Origin: a virus
Strand: one strand, 5' to 3'
Length of the DNA: 64,000 nucleotides
Virus record (IMG/VR): IMGVR_UViG_3300009160_000035
Span: 16,100-80,099 of that record
The notes under the pieces were generated by a model. That model searched no databases and was not told the origin of the DNA. It saw only the letters and a list, made by a program, of their open reading frames with translations. A program made the translations under genes and the position numbers. Shown here piece after piece: positions 51,851 through 59,840 of this stretch; the first letter of the stretch is position 1; each line of letters starts with the position of its first letter.

Positions 51851-52216
51851 TCTTCGTGGGGGCCAACACCTGAGAGACTTTAGGGTCTCAAGGGTGTTGA
51901 GCTCCTGCGGGATTCCTGCAACACGGATACTGACAAAAAAGAGGCCGGAGATTACTTTGGCAGGTTTTGCCCTATAGGGGTATATAACGAGTAAAAAGAG
52001 TTTAAACTTAAAAGGGTCAAAAGAGGCCGGAGTTACCCGCGAGCCTATATAGGGATATATAAAAGATATATACTTATTGGAGAAGCGGGGTAGGTATTAT
52101 GCAGTGTTTGCAGGGTATCATGCAGGTACGATGCAGAGTATGACATGCCTTTTGATTTTTTTAAGTCTTCTCTCTCCTATTAAGATCTTCTCTTTAATCA
52201 TGTAGAGGTTTACTAG
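51851..52216 (+). promoter_or_regulatory. Tandem promoter-like repeats and phased TGCAG repeats
   Basis: No gene of useful size. A long hairpin CAACACC...GGTGTTG (51865-51900) ends the previous unit. Two repeats follow: AAAAGAGGCCGGAG with TTAC at about 51936 and again at about 52019. Each leads into CCTATA(TA)GGG and a TATATAA box (about 51980 and 52056). AGTTTAAACTT lies between them. Downstream, TGCAG cores occur at about 52100, 52109, 52121 and 52132, spaced 9-12 bases. I read this as tandem promoters with an operator for the right arm. Confidence 0.5.
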
Positions 52217-53617
52217 ATGTATGACTTTAATGCGTTTGTTGAGGATAAGCACTACTTGTGGACTAATATGATTGAGCGTCTTGATATCAAGATAAGGAAT
52301 ATGCCGCGGCACTACAGTAGAAAAAGTAAGAGTGGGGCTTTTAAGACAAGTAGTAAGTGGCACTATATTAAGCCTATGATGTCTCGGCACAAGACTATTA
52401 TTAACTTGGTTGCCGGCCTTGCTTACTGGCATAAGGATATGCAAGATAAGCTTGATGCTGCTATCAGTACTATCTCTGCTTGTCATCAGACTACTGAGAT
52501 GATTGATGGTAACAGAACATGGTCTGGCCAGTCTAATGATCTTGTTGATCTTACTTGGGCTCTTAAGGATCTTTATAATGCCCGTACCCCTTGGGAAAAG
52601 TTTACTGTAAAGCAGGCTTTTAATGTTGGATACTCGTCTTTGAAGTATACTGATAGGCGGGCGGTTCTTAATAAGATTCCTCAGTCTATTAGAACTTTGA
52701 AGGCTTGGCATTCTCTTAAAGTCTGGCCTGTTGGGTCTGATAATTCTAAGGATATTTTGTCCTTGATTCAGAACCATCCTATTAATGCAGAATTTGTTCA
52801 AGCTTACAAGTACCGTACCTTTAGTAATCGGCGGCTTAGTTGGTTCCATTCTGGTCTTGCTGCAGAGTATATCCAGTTGATTCCTATTAATCGGACTGAG
52901 AGTATGAGTGGCGATACTATTCCTAAGTTGATTGCTGATATTGATAAGAATCAAGCTACTCTTTATACAAAGATGAGCAAAGTTAACGATGTTAAGATTC
53001 TTGATGGCTGGGTAAAGGCTATGAAGGATCTTCATCCTGTTAATGTTGGTACTGGTCTCCCAGAGGCTGTAGACAAGTTTATCAAGGATGGTTATCGTAT
53101 GGGCCTTCCTGGTCTTCGAGCTAGAGATGAGCGTCTTAGTGCTATTGATTACGAGAATATGAGTATTCTTGAAATGATCAATGCAAGTGTTAATAATCAT
53201 AGAATTGCGGCGGAACAGAATCGTCTTGCACTGCTTAAGTATGATGTTAATGTTCCTGACCGTGATATGCCTACTCTTACTTTGCCGGAACATCTTGAGA
53301 CGATCCGGATCAAGACCTCTAATGAGATGAGAATTGCGGGCCAAGAATGTGCACACTGTATTGGTAGCTACTATGATGATAGAAGCCATATGTTTTTCCG
53401 TAAGGGAAATCTCTGTGCTATGGTCAGCATGACTAATGGTCAAATTGTTCAGTGCTTTGACCGGAACAATAAGAAAACTCCAGCTAGTAAGAGCTTCTTT
53501 TCTTATCTCAACGCTGAGATTAAGAAGGCTAAGTTGGAATATCCTGCTCCTGCCCCAAAGAAAGTTAAATTTGCTATTCCTGCATATGGTTACGAAATGA
53601 TTGATGCACCCTACTAA
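52217..53617 (+). CDS. PcfJ-like protein
   Basis: 466 residues after TAGAGGTTTACTAG. The C-terminal third matches the PcfJ family: IKTSNEMRIAGQECAHCIGS followed by YYDD, FRKGNLCAMVSMTNGQIVQC and FDRNNKK. The Cys-x-Gly-x-Tyr turn, the central strand pair and the final Q-C-x-x-x-N-N segment are all present. PcfJ proteins were first found on conjugative plasmids and also occur in phages. Their biochemical role is not settled. The N-terminal 300 residues are helical and Trp-rich. The gene is AT-rich, beginning a block of different composition after the GC-richer centre. Confidence 0.7.
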   Translation: MYDFNAFVEDKHYLWTNMIERLDIKIRNMPRHYSRKSKSGAFKTSSKWHYIKPMMSRHKTIINLVAGLAYWHKDMQDKLDAAISTISACHQTTEMIDGNRTWSGQSNDLVDLTWALKDLYNARTPWEKFTVKQAFNVGYSSLKYTDRRAVLNKIPQSIRTLKAWHSLKVWPVGSDNSKDILSLIQNHPINAEFVQAYKYRTFSNRRLSWFHSGLAAEYIQLIPINRTESMSGDTIPKLIADIDKNQATLYTKMSKVNDVKILDGWVKAMKDLHPVNVGTGLPEAVDKFIKDGYRMGLPGLRARDERLSAIDYENMSILEMINASVNNHRIAAEQNRLALLKYDVNVPDRDMPTLTLPEHLETIRIKTSNEMRIAGQECAHCIGSYYDDRSHMFFRKGNLCAMVSMTNGQIVQCFDRNNKKTPASKSFFSYLNAEIKKAKLEYPAPAPKKVKFAIPAYGYEMIDAPY

Positions 53618-53630
53618 ATAGGAGAACTAA

Positions 53631-53852
53631 ATGTCCTACATTGGAGCTACTGTTACTGGTAATAAGAATATTCGTGAGTATCTTAAGAGTGAACGCGCCG
53701 AATTGAACTTTGATGAAATTGCACTTCAGAAAGCTGAAACATTTCATCTAGTTCATAGTTCTTTTAGTGATCCTGGAGATGATTGGAGCGCTTGGCGTCT
53801 TTATGATAAAGATCATTACGAAATTGCAAGCGTAACTCGTGCTGGATACTAA
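53631..53852 (+). CDS. Small unknown protein after PcfJ
   Basis: 73 residues after AGGAGAACTAA. Starts SYIGATVTGNKNIREYLKSE and continues with two strands (HLVHSSFSDPGDDWSAWRLY). I have the impression of similar short phage proteins beginning MSYIG but cannot name one. It lies 13 bases from the PcfJ stop and probably shares its transcript. Confidence 0.6.
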   Translation: MSYIGATVTGNKNIREYLKSERAELNFDEIALQKAETFHLVHSSFSDPGDDWSAWRLYDKDHYEIASVTRAGY

Positions 53853-53921
53853 ATGGAAATTGAAGCACCTTTCATCTTCTTTATAATCGTTGCTTTTATT
53901 TTAATTTGTTTGCCAATTTAG
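53853..53921 (+). CDS. 22-residue membrane peptide (tentative)
   Basis: ATG 53853 directly after the previous stop. The peptide is almost one hydrophobic helix (FIFFIIVAFILICLPI). No separate ribosome binding site, so expression would need reinitiation. Kept as tentative because the hydrophobic pattern is clean. Confidence 0.3.
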   Translation: MEIEAPFIFFIIVAFILICLPI

Positions 53922-54179
53922 GCTAAAAAGAAAGAAAACCTTAGGTTTTATGCTAATTTTAAGTATTTTTATTTTGCCCTTAAGTGGTGAAATAGAGATC
54001 TTAAAATACCGCGTAGAACCTAGGGTTTTTTAATTCTGAAAAATACATCAAAAGTATAAGATACTGTAAAGTCTAGTATAATTACACTATGATTTAGGGG
54101 TAGACATAACTATCTAGTTCCCTCTATACAGGTGGTGAAAATGTTCTAACAATACTATTTATTTATAGAGGATTCTCCG
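53922..54179 (+). promoter_or_regulatory. AT-rich gap with weak terminators, a promoter-like box and a leader stem
   Basis: AAAACC-TTA-GGTTTT (53935-53949) and CCTAGGGTTTTTTAATT (about 54022-54038) could terminate upstream transcription. TATAAT at 54077-54082 is a good -10 box, with no clear TTGACA at the right distance. CCTCTATA (54121-54128) pairs with TATAGAGG (54164-54171). The 3' strand contains the ribosome binding site of the next gene. Confidence 0.45.
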
Positions 54180-54755
54180 ATGTCAAACTCAACCGATTGC
54201 CCTAATTCTTTACTTGACTCCATCAACACTAAGCTTGATGATTTAAAGAAAAGTCATGAGAAACATGATAAAGCAATCGATGATCTAAAGACAATAGTCC
54301 TTGGATCTTATGACGGAAATCCTGGAATAAATATGCGTCTCAGGGACGTAGAAAAAGACTTAGATTCGCTTGCTGACCTTCAGCGTCAACAGATAGAAGC
54401 GATTAATAAGACTATAGAACTAAATAGAAGTGAGAATGAAAAATTACTTACTCGATTTACTATTGATCAGAATGACCGTATAGCTAAAGAGATCGAACGA
54501 GTAAAAGCGGATATTCGCACAGAGAAAGAGAAAAAAGACTCAGAAAATCGCGAATGGCTAAATAGAACTATAGTTAGAACAATAATTGGTTTACTTTTTG
54601 GTGGATTGATTCTTGGTTTTGCAAGTTTATTTAAAAATGAAGTAGCAAAAGCTGTTCAACAACAAATACAAGATAGAGACACAGGATCCTATTATAAAGA
54701 TCAAGAGTACATAGAAGACTCTCGAATTTATAAGAAGATCTTTTTATTAATTTAA
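54180..54755 (+). CDS. Coiled-coil protein with C-terminal membrane helix
   Basis: 191 residues. Heptad-like coil from residue 10 to 120 (LLDSINTKLDDLKKSHEKHD, LADLQRQQIEAINKTIELNR), then a membrane helix (TIIGLLFGGLILGFASLF) and a short Gln-rich and acidic tail. This architecture is seen in hemolysin/XhlA-type and other lysis-accessory proteins and in tail-anchored phage proteins. A lysis role is only a suggestion. The AGAGG ribosome binding site is in a stem with an upstream CCTCTATA. Confidence 0.55.
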   Translation: MSNSTDCPNSLLDSINTKLDDLKKSHEKHDKAIDDLKTIVLGSYDGNPGINMRLRDVEKDLDSLADLQRQQIEAINKTIELNRSENEKLLTRFTIDQNDRIAKEIERVKADIRTEKEKKDSENREWLNRTIVRTIIGLLFGGLILGFASLFKNEVAKAVQQQIQDRDTGSYYKDQEYIEDSRIYKKIFLLI

Positions 54756-54773
54756 GGTACTTTTTGATTATTT

Positions 54774-54808
54774 CTTATTATTAGTTATTATTTGTAATTA
54801 ATAATAAG
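54774..54808 (+). promoter_or_regulatory. Leader hairpin overlapping a ribosome binding site
   Basis: CTTATTATTA pairs perfectly (10 bp) with TAATAATAAG, which runs directly into GAG of the AAGGAG binding site for the gene at 54819. A similar stem TATTAAG/CTTAATA (55397-55415) sits against the AGAGGTG of the gene at 55428. Confidence 0.55.
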
Positions 54809-54818
54809 GAGATAATAT

Positions 54819-55079
54819 ATGTACGTGTATGCTAACACTAGGAACAAGACCTGTGAGGTTGTTGAGTCTAGCGATATTCTTGATGCTATTGCAATTTCAA
54901 AAGGCAATGGAATTATCTATCTAACTGATGACAGTGAAGAAGGTGAAGATACTTCTGATCTTTCAGAACAAGAAGTTAGAGAACGTATGGATAATTTAAT
55001 TGCTTGGAAAGATGGAGTTCTTACTAAGCTTGGGAAAACATTAATTATTGATTCTAATTTTAGAAATTATATTGATTAA
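54819..55079 (+). CDS. Small acidic unknown protein
   Basis: 86 residues after AAGGAGATAATAT. Starts with two strands (MYVYANTRNKTCEVVESSDI) and a helix, then an acidic loop (DDSEEGEDTSDLSEQEVRER) and a strand-rich end (GKTLIIDSNF). Probably a small folded domain. Leader hairpin overlaps its binding site. Not recognised. Confidence 0.55.
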   Translation: MYVYANTRNKTCEVVESSDILDAIAISKGNGIIYLTDDSEEGEDTSDLSEQEVRERMDNLIAWKDGVLTKLGKTLIIDSNFRNYID

Positions 55080-55087
55080 GGAAAACT

Positions 55088-55207
55088 ATGACTGGTCTTG
55101 ATAGAGTTAAACAAAAGATTCAAGAGATTATTCTTATTTCTAAGATGAATTCAACGAATTCTCTTGATAAGTTTAAAGAGGTAAAGCCTCAAGAACCTGA
55201 GAAGTAA
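55088..55207 (+). CDS. 39-residue charged protein
   Basis: ATG 55088 after TAAGGAAAACT. Amphipathic helix (GLDRVKQKIQEIILISKMNS) followed by a Lys/Pro/Glu tail. The stop TAA shares bases with the next ATG (TAATG), which is typical of coupled genes here. Function unknown. Confidence 0.45.
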   Translation: MTGLDRVKQKIQEIILISKMNSTNSLDKFKEVKPQEPEK

Positions 55208-55386
55208 TGTCTCAATGGCATAACGTAACAGAGATGAATCATTGTGTTGTCTATACTTTTATGAAAGATGGGATTAAACAGTATATACTTTTTGGTCCCG
55301 ATTTATCTAAGTTTAAACAGTTTAATGATGGTCAAGAACTTGCTGATTACGCAACAACTCATAATCTAATTTTGCAGTTTAAATAA
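55207..55386 (+). CDS. 59-residue unknown protein
   Basis: Starts at the TAATG overlap. MSQWHNVTEMNHCVVYTFMK opens two strands, followed by KQYILFGPDLSKFKQFNDG and a C-terminal helix-strand. Compact alpha/beta pattern with one Cys. Not recognised. Confidence 0.5.
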   Translation: MSQWHNVTEMNHCVVYTFMKDGIKQYILFGPDLSKFKQFNDGQELADYATTHNLILQFK

Positions 55387-55427
55387 TATTTTTACCTATT
55401 AAGTAACACTTAATAAGAGGTGACAAT

Positions 55428-55826
55428 ATGGGACTTGATATGTATCTTAGGATTGAAAATCTTGACAATCCTGAAGCAAACGATGATGAGATTGCAACTT
55501 GGCGCAAACATGGCGATCTTAATGCTTGGTTCGAAAGGCTATGGCTTACTAAGTATATGCCAGAAGAAACTACTCGTACAATTAAGTTTGGCGACGACTA
55601 TTTTGACATTAGTGCATTTAATGTTGAAAAAGTTTATTTAGATCTAGAGGATCTGCAAGAACTTTTTGATGATTTGATTGCCCAAAGTTTACCAGTTGCT
55701 ACTGGGCCTTTTCATACTGCTAATGCATCTAATCTAGATAGACTTGCATATGATCTTGAAGCCGTTTCTAAGGCTTGTGTAGAAGTTATTCTTGGAAAGA
55801 AAGTTTACTATATCTGTTGGTGGTAA
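55428..55826 (+). CDS. MGLDMYL-type phage protein
   Basis: 132 residues. The N-terminus MGLDMYLRIENLDNPEAN and the following ATWRKHGDLNAWFERLW match a widespread phage and bacterial family that begins MGLDMYL and has a WRK(A/H)N-x-x-x-W-F segment. Its function is not known to me. The remainder is alternating helix and strand and ends YYICWW. The AGAGGTG binding site follows a perfect 7-bp hairpin. Confidence 0.65.
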   Translation: MGLDMYLRIENLDNPEANDDEIATWRKHGDLNAWFERLWLTKYMPEETTRTIKFGDDYFDISAFNVEKVYLDLEDLQELFDDLIAQSLPVATGPFHTANASNLDRLAYDLEAVSKACVEVILGKKVYYICWW

Positions 55827-55827
55827 C

Positions 55828-55968
55828 ATGGGAAGAATGAAAGACCTTGCTATTGATGAGCTTAATAGACTGGCTGACGAGTCATCTCAGTCTTCTGCTG
55901 AATACTTGGAAGATGAAGAGTCTTGGTATGTTGAAGACGATTATCTTTTTACAGAACAGGATGACTAA
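55828..55968 (+). CDS. 46-residue acidic protein
   Basis: ATG 55828 one base after the previous stop. Mostly helical and very acidic (AEYLEDEESWYVEDDYLF). TAATG overlap with the next gene. Acidic small phage proteins can mimic DNA, but no evidence here goes beyond composition. Confidence 0.45.
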   Translation: MGRMKDLAIDELNRLADESSQSSAEYLEDEESWYVEDDYLFTEQDD

Positions 55969-56438
55969 TGAAACAAGAACTACAAGACGAACTTTATAAG
56001 AAATATCCTGATATCTTTTGCCAGCGGCATCTTCCAATGAGCCAGACATGTATGTGCTGGGGCATTGATACTGGTGATGGTTGGTATCAGTTGATTGATG
56101 ATCTTTGTGCAAAGATTAAGGCTCATGTTGATGAGACTAAGCTTACGTATCCTAAGTACACTATTGAGGCTGTTCAGGTTAAAGAAAAGTTTGGAAGTTT
56201 GTGCTTTTATCTAGACTATAGTCAACCTACTGTTGATAAGTTTATCTCAGAAGCAAGAGCTCTTAGCGCTAAGACTTGTGACGTCTGTGGTGAGCCTGGA
56301 CACTGCGGTTCCTACAAAGGATGGTGGATGACCATGTGCAAGACTCACAGTGATGAGCATATTGCACGTACTGGGAATAAGCTTGTAGAGCTTGACTATG
56401 AGGAAGATGAAGAGCAAGACGAGCCAGATGTTGAGTAA
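55968..56438 (+). CDS. Cys-rich phage protein with zinc-ribbon-like end
   Basis: 156 residues from a TAATG start. Pattern CMCWGIDTGDGWYQLIDDLC, then AVQVKEKFGSLCFYLDY, then CDVCGEPGHCGSYKGWWMTM followed by CKTHSDEH. Similar proteins with 'cWGfecgdGWy.li..l', 'QvKEKFG.Lrfy' and a final CxxCG...W..tlC..H occur widely in phages. Their role is unknown to me. The C-terminal Cys/His set should bind zinc. An acidic tail follows, and the next small ORF overlaps its end by 11 bases. Confidence 0.65.
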   Translation: MKQELQDELYKKYPDIFCQRHLPMSQTCMCWGIDTGDGWYQLIDDLCAKIKAHVDETKLTYPKYTIEAVQVKEKFGSLCFYLDYSQPTVDKFISEARALSAKTCDVCGEPGHCGSYKGWWMTMCKTHSDEHIARTGNKLVELDYEEDEEQDEPDVE

Positions 56439-56514
56439 TGTTTTACTCTGTTTATTTATGATTGGATTATTTACGTACACAGCAATACTACTTTATAGGA
56501 ATTTAGATGACTGA
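56428..56514 (+). CDS. 28-residue membrane peptide overlapping two genes
   Basis: ATG 56428 lies inside the end of the previous gene and the ORF ends 8 bases into the next. The peptide is one membrane helix (VLLCLFMIGLFTYTAILLY) with RNLDD at the end. It spans the gap between the two larger genes and couples them. The binding site is weak. Confidence 0.4.
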   Translation: MLSNVLLCLFMIGLFTYTAILLYRNLDD

Positions 56515-56797
56515 TTATGAAGATGATGTGGATTACAGCTTTACTTGGAACCATAGAGTTTTGAAGACTACCAGTGAGATCGAAGGGTCTGTTTATGAGG
56601 ACTTTCGCATCGTAGAAGTCCAATATAGAAATAGATTAGTTTCTACTTACTGTGAGCCTTTTACAAGCGCTGAATCTCTTGATGAACTTGAAAAAGTACT
56701 TAATCAAATGAGAGATGCTCTTAGCAAGCCTATTCTTGTTCTAGAAGATTTTGCCGATCTAGATCTAGATGCAGAAGAGGAAGATGACAATGCCTGA
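56507..56797 (+). CDS. Acidic unknown protein
   Basis: 96 residues. Strand-rich centre (YEDFRIVEVQYRNRLVSTYC), then a helix (ESLDELEKVLNQMRDALSKP) and a final acidic tail (LDLDAEEEDDN). TTATAGGAATTTAG supplies a binding site. The stop overlaps the next start by 8 bases. Function unknown. Confidence 0.55.
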   Translation: MTDYEDDVDYSFTWNHRVLKTTSEIEGSVYEDFRIVEVQYRNRLVSTYCEPFTSAESLDELEKVLNQMRDALSKPILVLEDFADLDLDAEEEDDNA

Positions 56798-56921
56798 TGA
56801 ATATGATCTAGAATTTAAGATTACTCAGCTTGAAAGACAAGTTGAAGATCTTATTACAAAGGTTGAAGACATCCGTGAAGATATTCAACATCTATTGAGT
56901 ATGCAAAGAGAGGATAACTAA
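56790..56921 (+). CDS. 43-residue coiled-coil protein
   Basis: ATG 56790 within the previous gene's end. The peptide is one heptad coil (FKITQLERQVEDLITKVEDI). TAATG overlap with the next gene. A dimerising helix of this size could be a regulator or assembly factor. Nothing more can be said. Confidence 0.5.
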   Translation: MPDEYDLEFKITQLERQVEDLITKVEDIREDIQHLLSMQREDN

Positions 56922-57166
56922 TGGATAGTTTTTATACAGACATTGATATTGGTTCTACAATGGGTCAATTTTCCTTGCTTATGAGCAGGGGTGCTGGTTT
57001 CTATCCTGATATTGAAACTGGTTGGTCTATTGCAAAAATGCTAGATTCTAGATTTTTAGCTAAGGGCTACAATCTAGATGATTGCGATGTTTACACTGTT
57101 TACGCTGAGATTATAACAATTCTAAACGAGGCAGCTCAGGCCTCAAATTTTGACAAAGGAGAATAA
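56921..57166 (+). CDS. Small helical unknown protein
   Basis: 81 residues from a TAATG start. MDSFYTDIDIGSTMGQFSLL, then AKMLDSRFLAKGYNLDDCDV and a final helix (EIITILNEAAQASNF). Compact, soluble, one Cys. Its end (AAAGGAG) provides the binding site of the next gene. Not recognised. Confidence 0.5.
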   Translation: MDSFYTDIDIGSTMGQFSLLMSRGAGFYPDIETGWSIAKMLDSRFLAKGYNLDDCDVYTVYAEIITILNEAAQASNFDKGE

Positions 57167-57168
57167 TT

Positions 57169-57567
57169 ATGAGTGATGTTGATGGTACTGATCTTTCAAA
57201 GATTTCTAGTGATAGTATGAAGGTTATCGCCGAGGCTGCGATTGCTGCCGCTGCTCCTAGAGCTGGCTGGTTCCTGTCTCGTGTAGCTGCTGCAGTTCTT
57301 GCATTGGTCCTTCCCCTTCTGGGTGGCGTTGTCGGTTTTATGACTGGCCGTGCTACTACTGCTCCTGCTGCCGTTGAGGCTCCAGCTGGTTCAGGTGTTG
57401 GCTCTGGATCGGGCAGTGCAGCTACCCCTGAGGTTCGGACTGTTCCTTACGATGCTAAGAGTGTGGCCGCAGAGGCTGTTGTTGGTCCTCTTAGTGGTAC
57501 CGGTGAGGTTTCTCATCCTGCTCATCCTGCTGATGCAGCTACTGCTGCTGAGGCTGACGCTAAGTAG
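57169..57567 (+). CDS. Ala/Gly-rich membrane protein
   Basis: 132 residues with GACAAAGGAGAATAATT upstream. A helical N-terminus leads into one or two close membrane segments (VAAAVLALVLPLLGGVVGFM). A long Ala/Pro/Gly/Ser-rich tail (VEAPAGSGVGSGSGSAATP) follows and should be exposed. The layout fits a small anchored surface or envelope protein, or a holin-like protein with one hairpin. It is GC-richer than its neighbours. Confidence 0.5.
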   Translation: MSDVDGTDLSKISSDSMKVIAEAAIAAAAPRAGWFLSRVAAAVLALVLPLLGGVVGFMTGRATTAPAAVEAPAGSGVGSGSGSAATPEVRTVPYDAKSVAAEAVVGPLSGTGEVSHPAHPADAATAAEADAK

Positions 57568-57618
57568 AACTTGGTATGATTCCTGTGTCTAAGTAGGAAT
57601 TATTACTAAGGAAGCATC

Positions 57619-58062
57619 ATGACTGAAGGTTACATTACATATACAGACGGTTGGAAATATCAATTGGCGGAAGATTACACTTGTAAAATAAATGTAATTC
57701 CTCCTTTGAATGTCAAGACTGAATATATAGAACTTCTTGGTGATGGCACATTGACGATTCGTCATGGCTATGCATGGGATGGACCTTCAGGTCCAACTAT
57801 TGATACTAAGAATTTTATGCGTGGATCTTTAGTTCATGATGTTCTCTATCAGCTTATCAGAGAAAAGCACCTTCCCCTTTCTTACAGAGAGAAAGCAGAC
57901 CGTCTTCTTCAAGAAATGTGCAAAGAAGATGGTATGTGGGCAATTAGAGCTTGGTATGTTTATCAAGGTGTTTCTAATTGGGGAGAAGAAGCTGGGATTA
58001 AACATGGCAAACATAAAGTTAGTTATGCACCAAAGAAAATAGCTAAGAAAACTTTAGAATAG
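57619..58062 (+). CDS. DUF1353-like protein
   Basis: 147 residues after ACTAAGGAAGCATC. WKYQLAEDYTCKINVIP, then GYAWDGPSGPTIDTKNFMRG and SLVHDVLYQLIR, followed by YREKADRLLQEMC and RAWYVYQGVSNWGE. These match the DUF1353 pattern of a domain with 'G...DgaS.P', a conserved HDxLY and a late acidic helix. It is common near phage lysis or tail genes and its role is not established. Ends just before a clear terminator. Confidence 0.7.
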   Translation: MTEGYITYTDGWKYQLAEDYTCKINVIPPLNVKTEYIELLGDGTLTIRHGYAWDGPSGPTIDTKNFMRGSLVHDVLYQLIREKHLPLSYREKADRLLQEMCKEDGMWAIRAWYVYQGVSNWGEEAGIKHGKHKVSYAPKKIAKKTLE

Positions 58063-58089
58063 CAATATTCAAATATAAGTAATAAAGAA

Positions 58090-58118
58090 GTTCCAAGTAG
58101 AAATGCTTGGGACTTTTT
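58090..58118 (+). terminator. Intrinsic terminator after the DUF1353-like gene
   Basis: GTTCCAAG-TAGAAATG-CTTGGGAC (8 bp, one G-T) followed by TTTTTG. It closes the run of small genes begun near 54.2 kb. Confidence 0.85.
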
Positions 58119-58188
58119 GTTTATCTGTATTTGTTTACAATGTATTCTTTGATATTTGATTTTTAATTATTCATATTAGGATATTTAT

Positions 58189-58893
58189 ATGAATTACGAT
58201 AATATTTTAGAATCACTAGAGTCATCTTCACAAGAAGCAGACTTCAACCTTATTTGGAATGCTCAGGCTGTTAATGTAAAGACTGGCAATGTTCCTACTC
58301 TATATATTGGCTATACTAAGCAAGAAGCATGGGAGAGTTGCAATGGATGTAAGCTCAGAGGTAACGGCTGTTATGCGTGGAGTGGTAGCGTCAATATTGG
58401 ATCTAGTTCAACTAGGCGTGCCTATGCAAGAGGCGCTGATAAGACCTTATCTTACGCTTTGCAGAATAGACACAAGACCGCTAGAATGGTTCGTGTATCC
58501 GCCATTGGAGACATTGGAAGATGCTCAGCAACGCAAGCATCTGAGATCAAAGAAACTATTGGCAAAACAAAGCTTGAACTAGTAGGGTATACCCATCACT
58601 GGAGAGAAGAAAAAGTAGCTAAGAATTGGCGCGGTTCTCTTATGGCAAGTTGCGAAAAGATTAATGACGCAGATCTTGCTGTTGCCCAGGGATGGAGAGC
58701 TACAACGATTGTAGGTGAAGATAGTCCTCATGCATTTACTAGTCCAGCTGGTAATAAAGTAGTTGTCTGTCCAGCGCAAACCAAAAGCAGTATTACTTGT
58801 AATCAGTGTAGGCTTTGTAATGGTAGCAAGAAAGCTGCACCTATTATTGCATTTATTGCACATGGTAATCAAATGGAAAAAGCTTTAGCTTAA
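58189..58893 (+). CDS. GP88-like Cys-rich protein
   Basis: 234 residues. The N-terminal part reads NAQAVNVKTGNVPTLYIGYT, then SCNGCKLRGNGCYAWSGSVN. The middle has VRVSAIGDIGRCSATQASEI and LELVGYTHHWRE, and the end has VVCPAQTKSSITCNQCRLCN. The order of Cys blocks and the 'NxKTGxxP...C..C.l...gCYA' start resemble the phage GP88-type family. Its clustered Cys suggest Fe-S or zinc binding. Function of that family is unknown. Similarity is recalled, not computed. Confidence 0.55.
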   Translation: MNYDNILESLESSSQEADFNLIWNAQAVNVKTGNVPTLYIGYTKQEAWESCNGCKLRGNGCYAWSGSVNIGSSSTRRAYARGADKTLSYALQNRHKTARMVRVSAIGDIGRCSATQASEIKETIGKTKLELVGYTHHWREEKVAKNWRGSLMASCEKINDADLAVAQGWRATTIVGEDSPHAFTSPAGNKVVVCPAQTKSSITCNQCRLCNGSKKAAPIIAFIAHGNQMEKALA

Positions 58894-58903
58894 GGAGTTA
58901 ATA

Positions 58904-59182
58904 ATGACTGGTCCTTCGATTAATTCAGATCTTATTTTTCAAGTCTACAGACTTCAACAAATTGATCAGATTAGCAAGAGCGAATTGTATGACATGATTC
59001 TTCATGACTTGAATGGCCAGCTTCCTGGGCATCTATTGTCAACAATGTGGTATTTGTCTAATCAAATGGCAGAAGCAGTCAATGATACTTCTTGTCTTTG
59101 CATTCTAAATGCGTTTGTCTCGCTACTTAAAGCTATTCATCAGTTTAAAGTTGAGTATGCTATTGATGGAACAGAAAATTAA
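58904..59182 (+). CDS. Helical unknown protein
   Basis: 92 residues after AAGGAGTTAATA. All-helical, moderately hydrophobic, with several Leu-rich turns (FQVYRLQQIDQISKSELYDM, AFVSLLKAIHQFKVEY). No motif. It lies between the GP88-like gene and a basic small gene. Confidence 0.5.
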   Translation: MTGPSINSDLIFQVYRLQQIDQISKSELYDMILHDLNGQLPGHLLSTMWYLSNQMAEAVNDTSCLCILNAFVSLLKAIHQFKVEYAIDGTEN

Positions 59183-59187
59183 GATTA

Positions 59188-59403
59188 ATGAAATGTTTAA
59201 TATTTTGTGCTCCAGGCAAATACACAATTAAATCTACAAAACCTTGGTCTAGACGTTTGTCTGAGATGGGGTTTATAGTAGATAGAAAATTGTATGTAAT
59301 AGCTAATAATAGTCTTGGTATTCGAATTCGTATTGATAATGCAGTATATCTAATTAATCGGATGACTGCAGTTTTAATTTACGTTGAACTAATAGAGGAA
59401 TAA
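59188..59403 (+). CDS. Small basic unknown protein
   Basis: 71 residues, start ATG 59188 with a poor binding site (GAAAATTAAGATTA). Strand-rich and basic (MKCLIFCAPGKYTIKSTKPW, LGIRIRIDNAVYLINRM). Its last base is shared with the next start (TAATG). Could be a small nucleic-acid-binding fold. Not recognised. Confidence 0.5.
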   Translation: MKCLIFCAPGKYTIKSTKPWSRRLSEMGFIVDRKLYVIANNSLGIRIRIDNAVYLINRMTAVLIYVELIEE

Positions 59404-59783
59404 TGGCACATTCGATGTATCTCTCAGGAGTGCTTGGCACTTATAATGTTGAGAATCCAGATTATATGTATATTAAGATTGTAAGTTCTGAGCCAAATAA
59501 AAGCTTTACAACGTTTATGGTTCGAATTCAAAAGGGTTCCCTTAGTGACAAACTTAAGGGTGTTCCTGCTGGAAGCGTTATTGGTCTTCACAATTGCAGG
59601 CTTGGGGAACCATATGTAACTAAGCCCTTTGTTCCAAAGGGACAAACAGAGGCAATTCGAGTTACATACAATCATATTGTGCATGTAGAAGACATTATTT
59701 GTCCGAATATGCAGGGAAAGACTACCAAACAGCAGTCTTTTACCAGTCAACAAATGGATGACCTTGTTGACTCTCTAGGATAG
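59403..59783 (+). CDS. Possible OB-fold protein
   Basis: 126 residues from a TAATG start after ATAGAGGAA. YLSGVLGTYNVENPDYMYIK, then TTFMVRIQKGSLSDKLKGVP, AGSVIGLHNCRL and EAIRVTYNHIVHVEDIIC form five or six strands in the order seen in OB folds. The C-terminal linker is Gln/Thr-rich and ends MDDLVDSLG, an acidic-hydrophobic tip. A third single-strand-binding-like protein is possible, but the match is weak. Confidence 0.45.
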   Translation: MAHSMYLSGVLGTYNVENPDYMYIKIVSSEPNKSFTTFMVRIQKGSLSDKLKGVPAGSVIGLHNCRLGEPYVTKPFVPKGQTEAIRVTYNHIVHVEDIICPNMQGKTTKQQSFTSQQMDDLVDSLG

Positions 59784-59840
59784 ACTTTTTGATTTTTTTA
59801 ATTTGTATTTTATAATTGGTTTTTAAACAAGGAGAATAAA

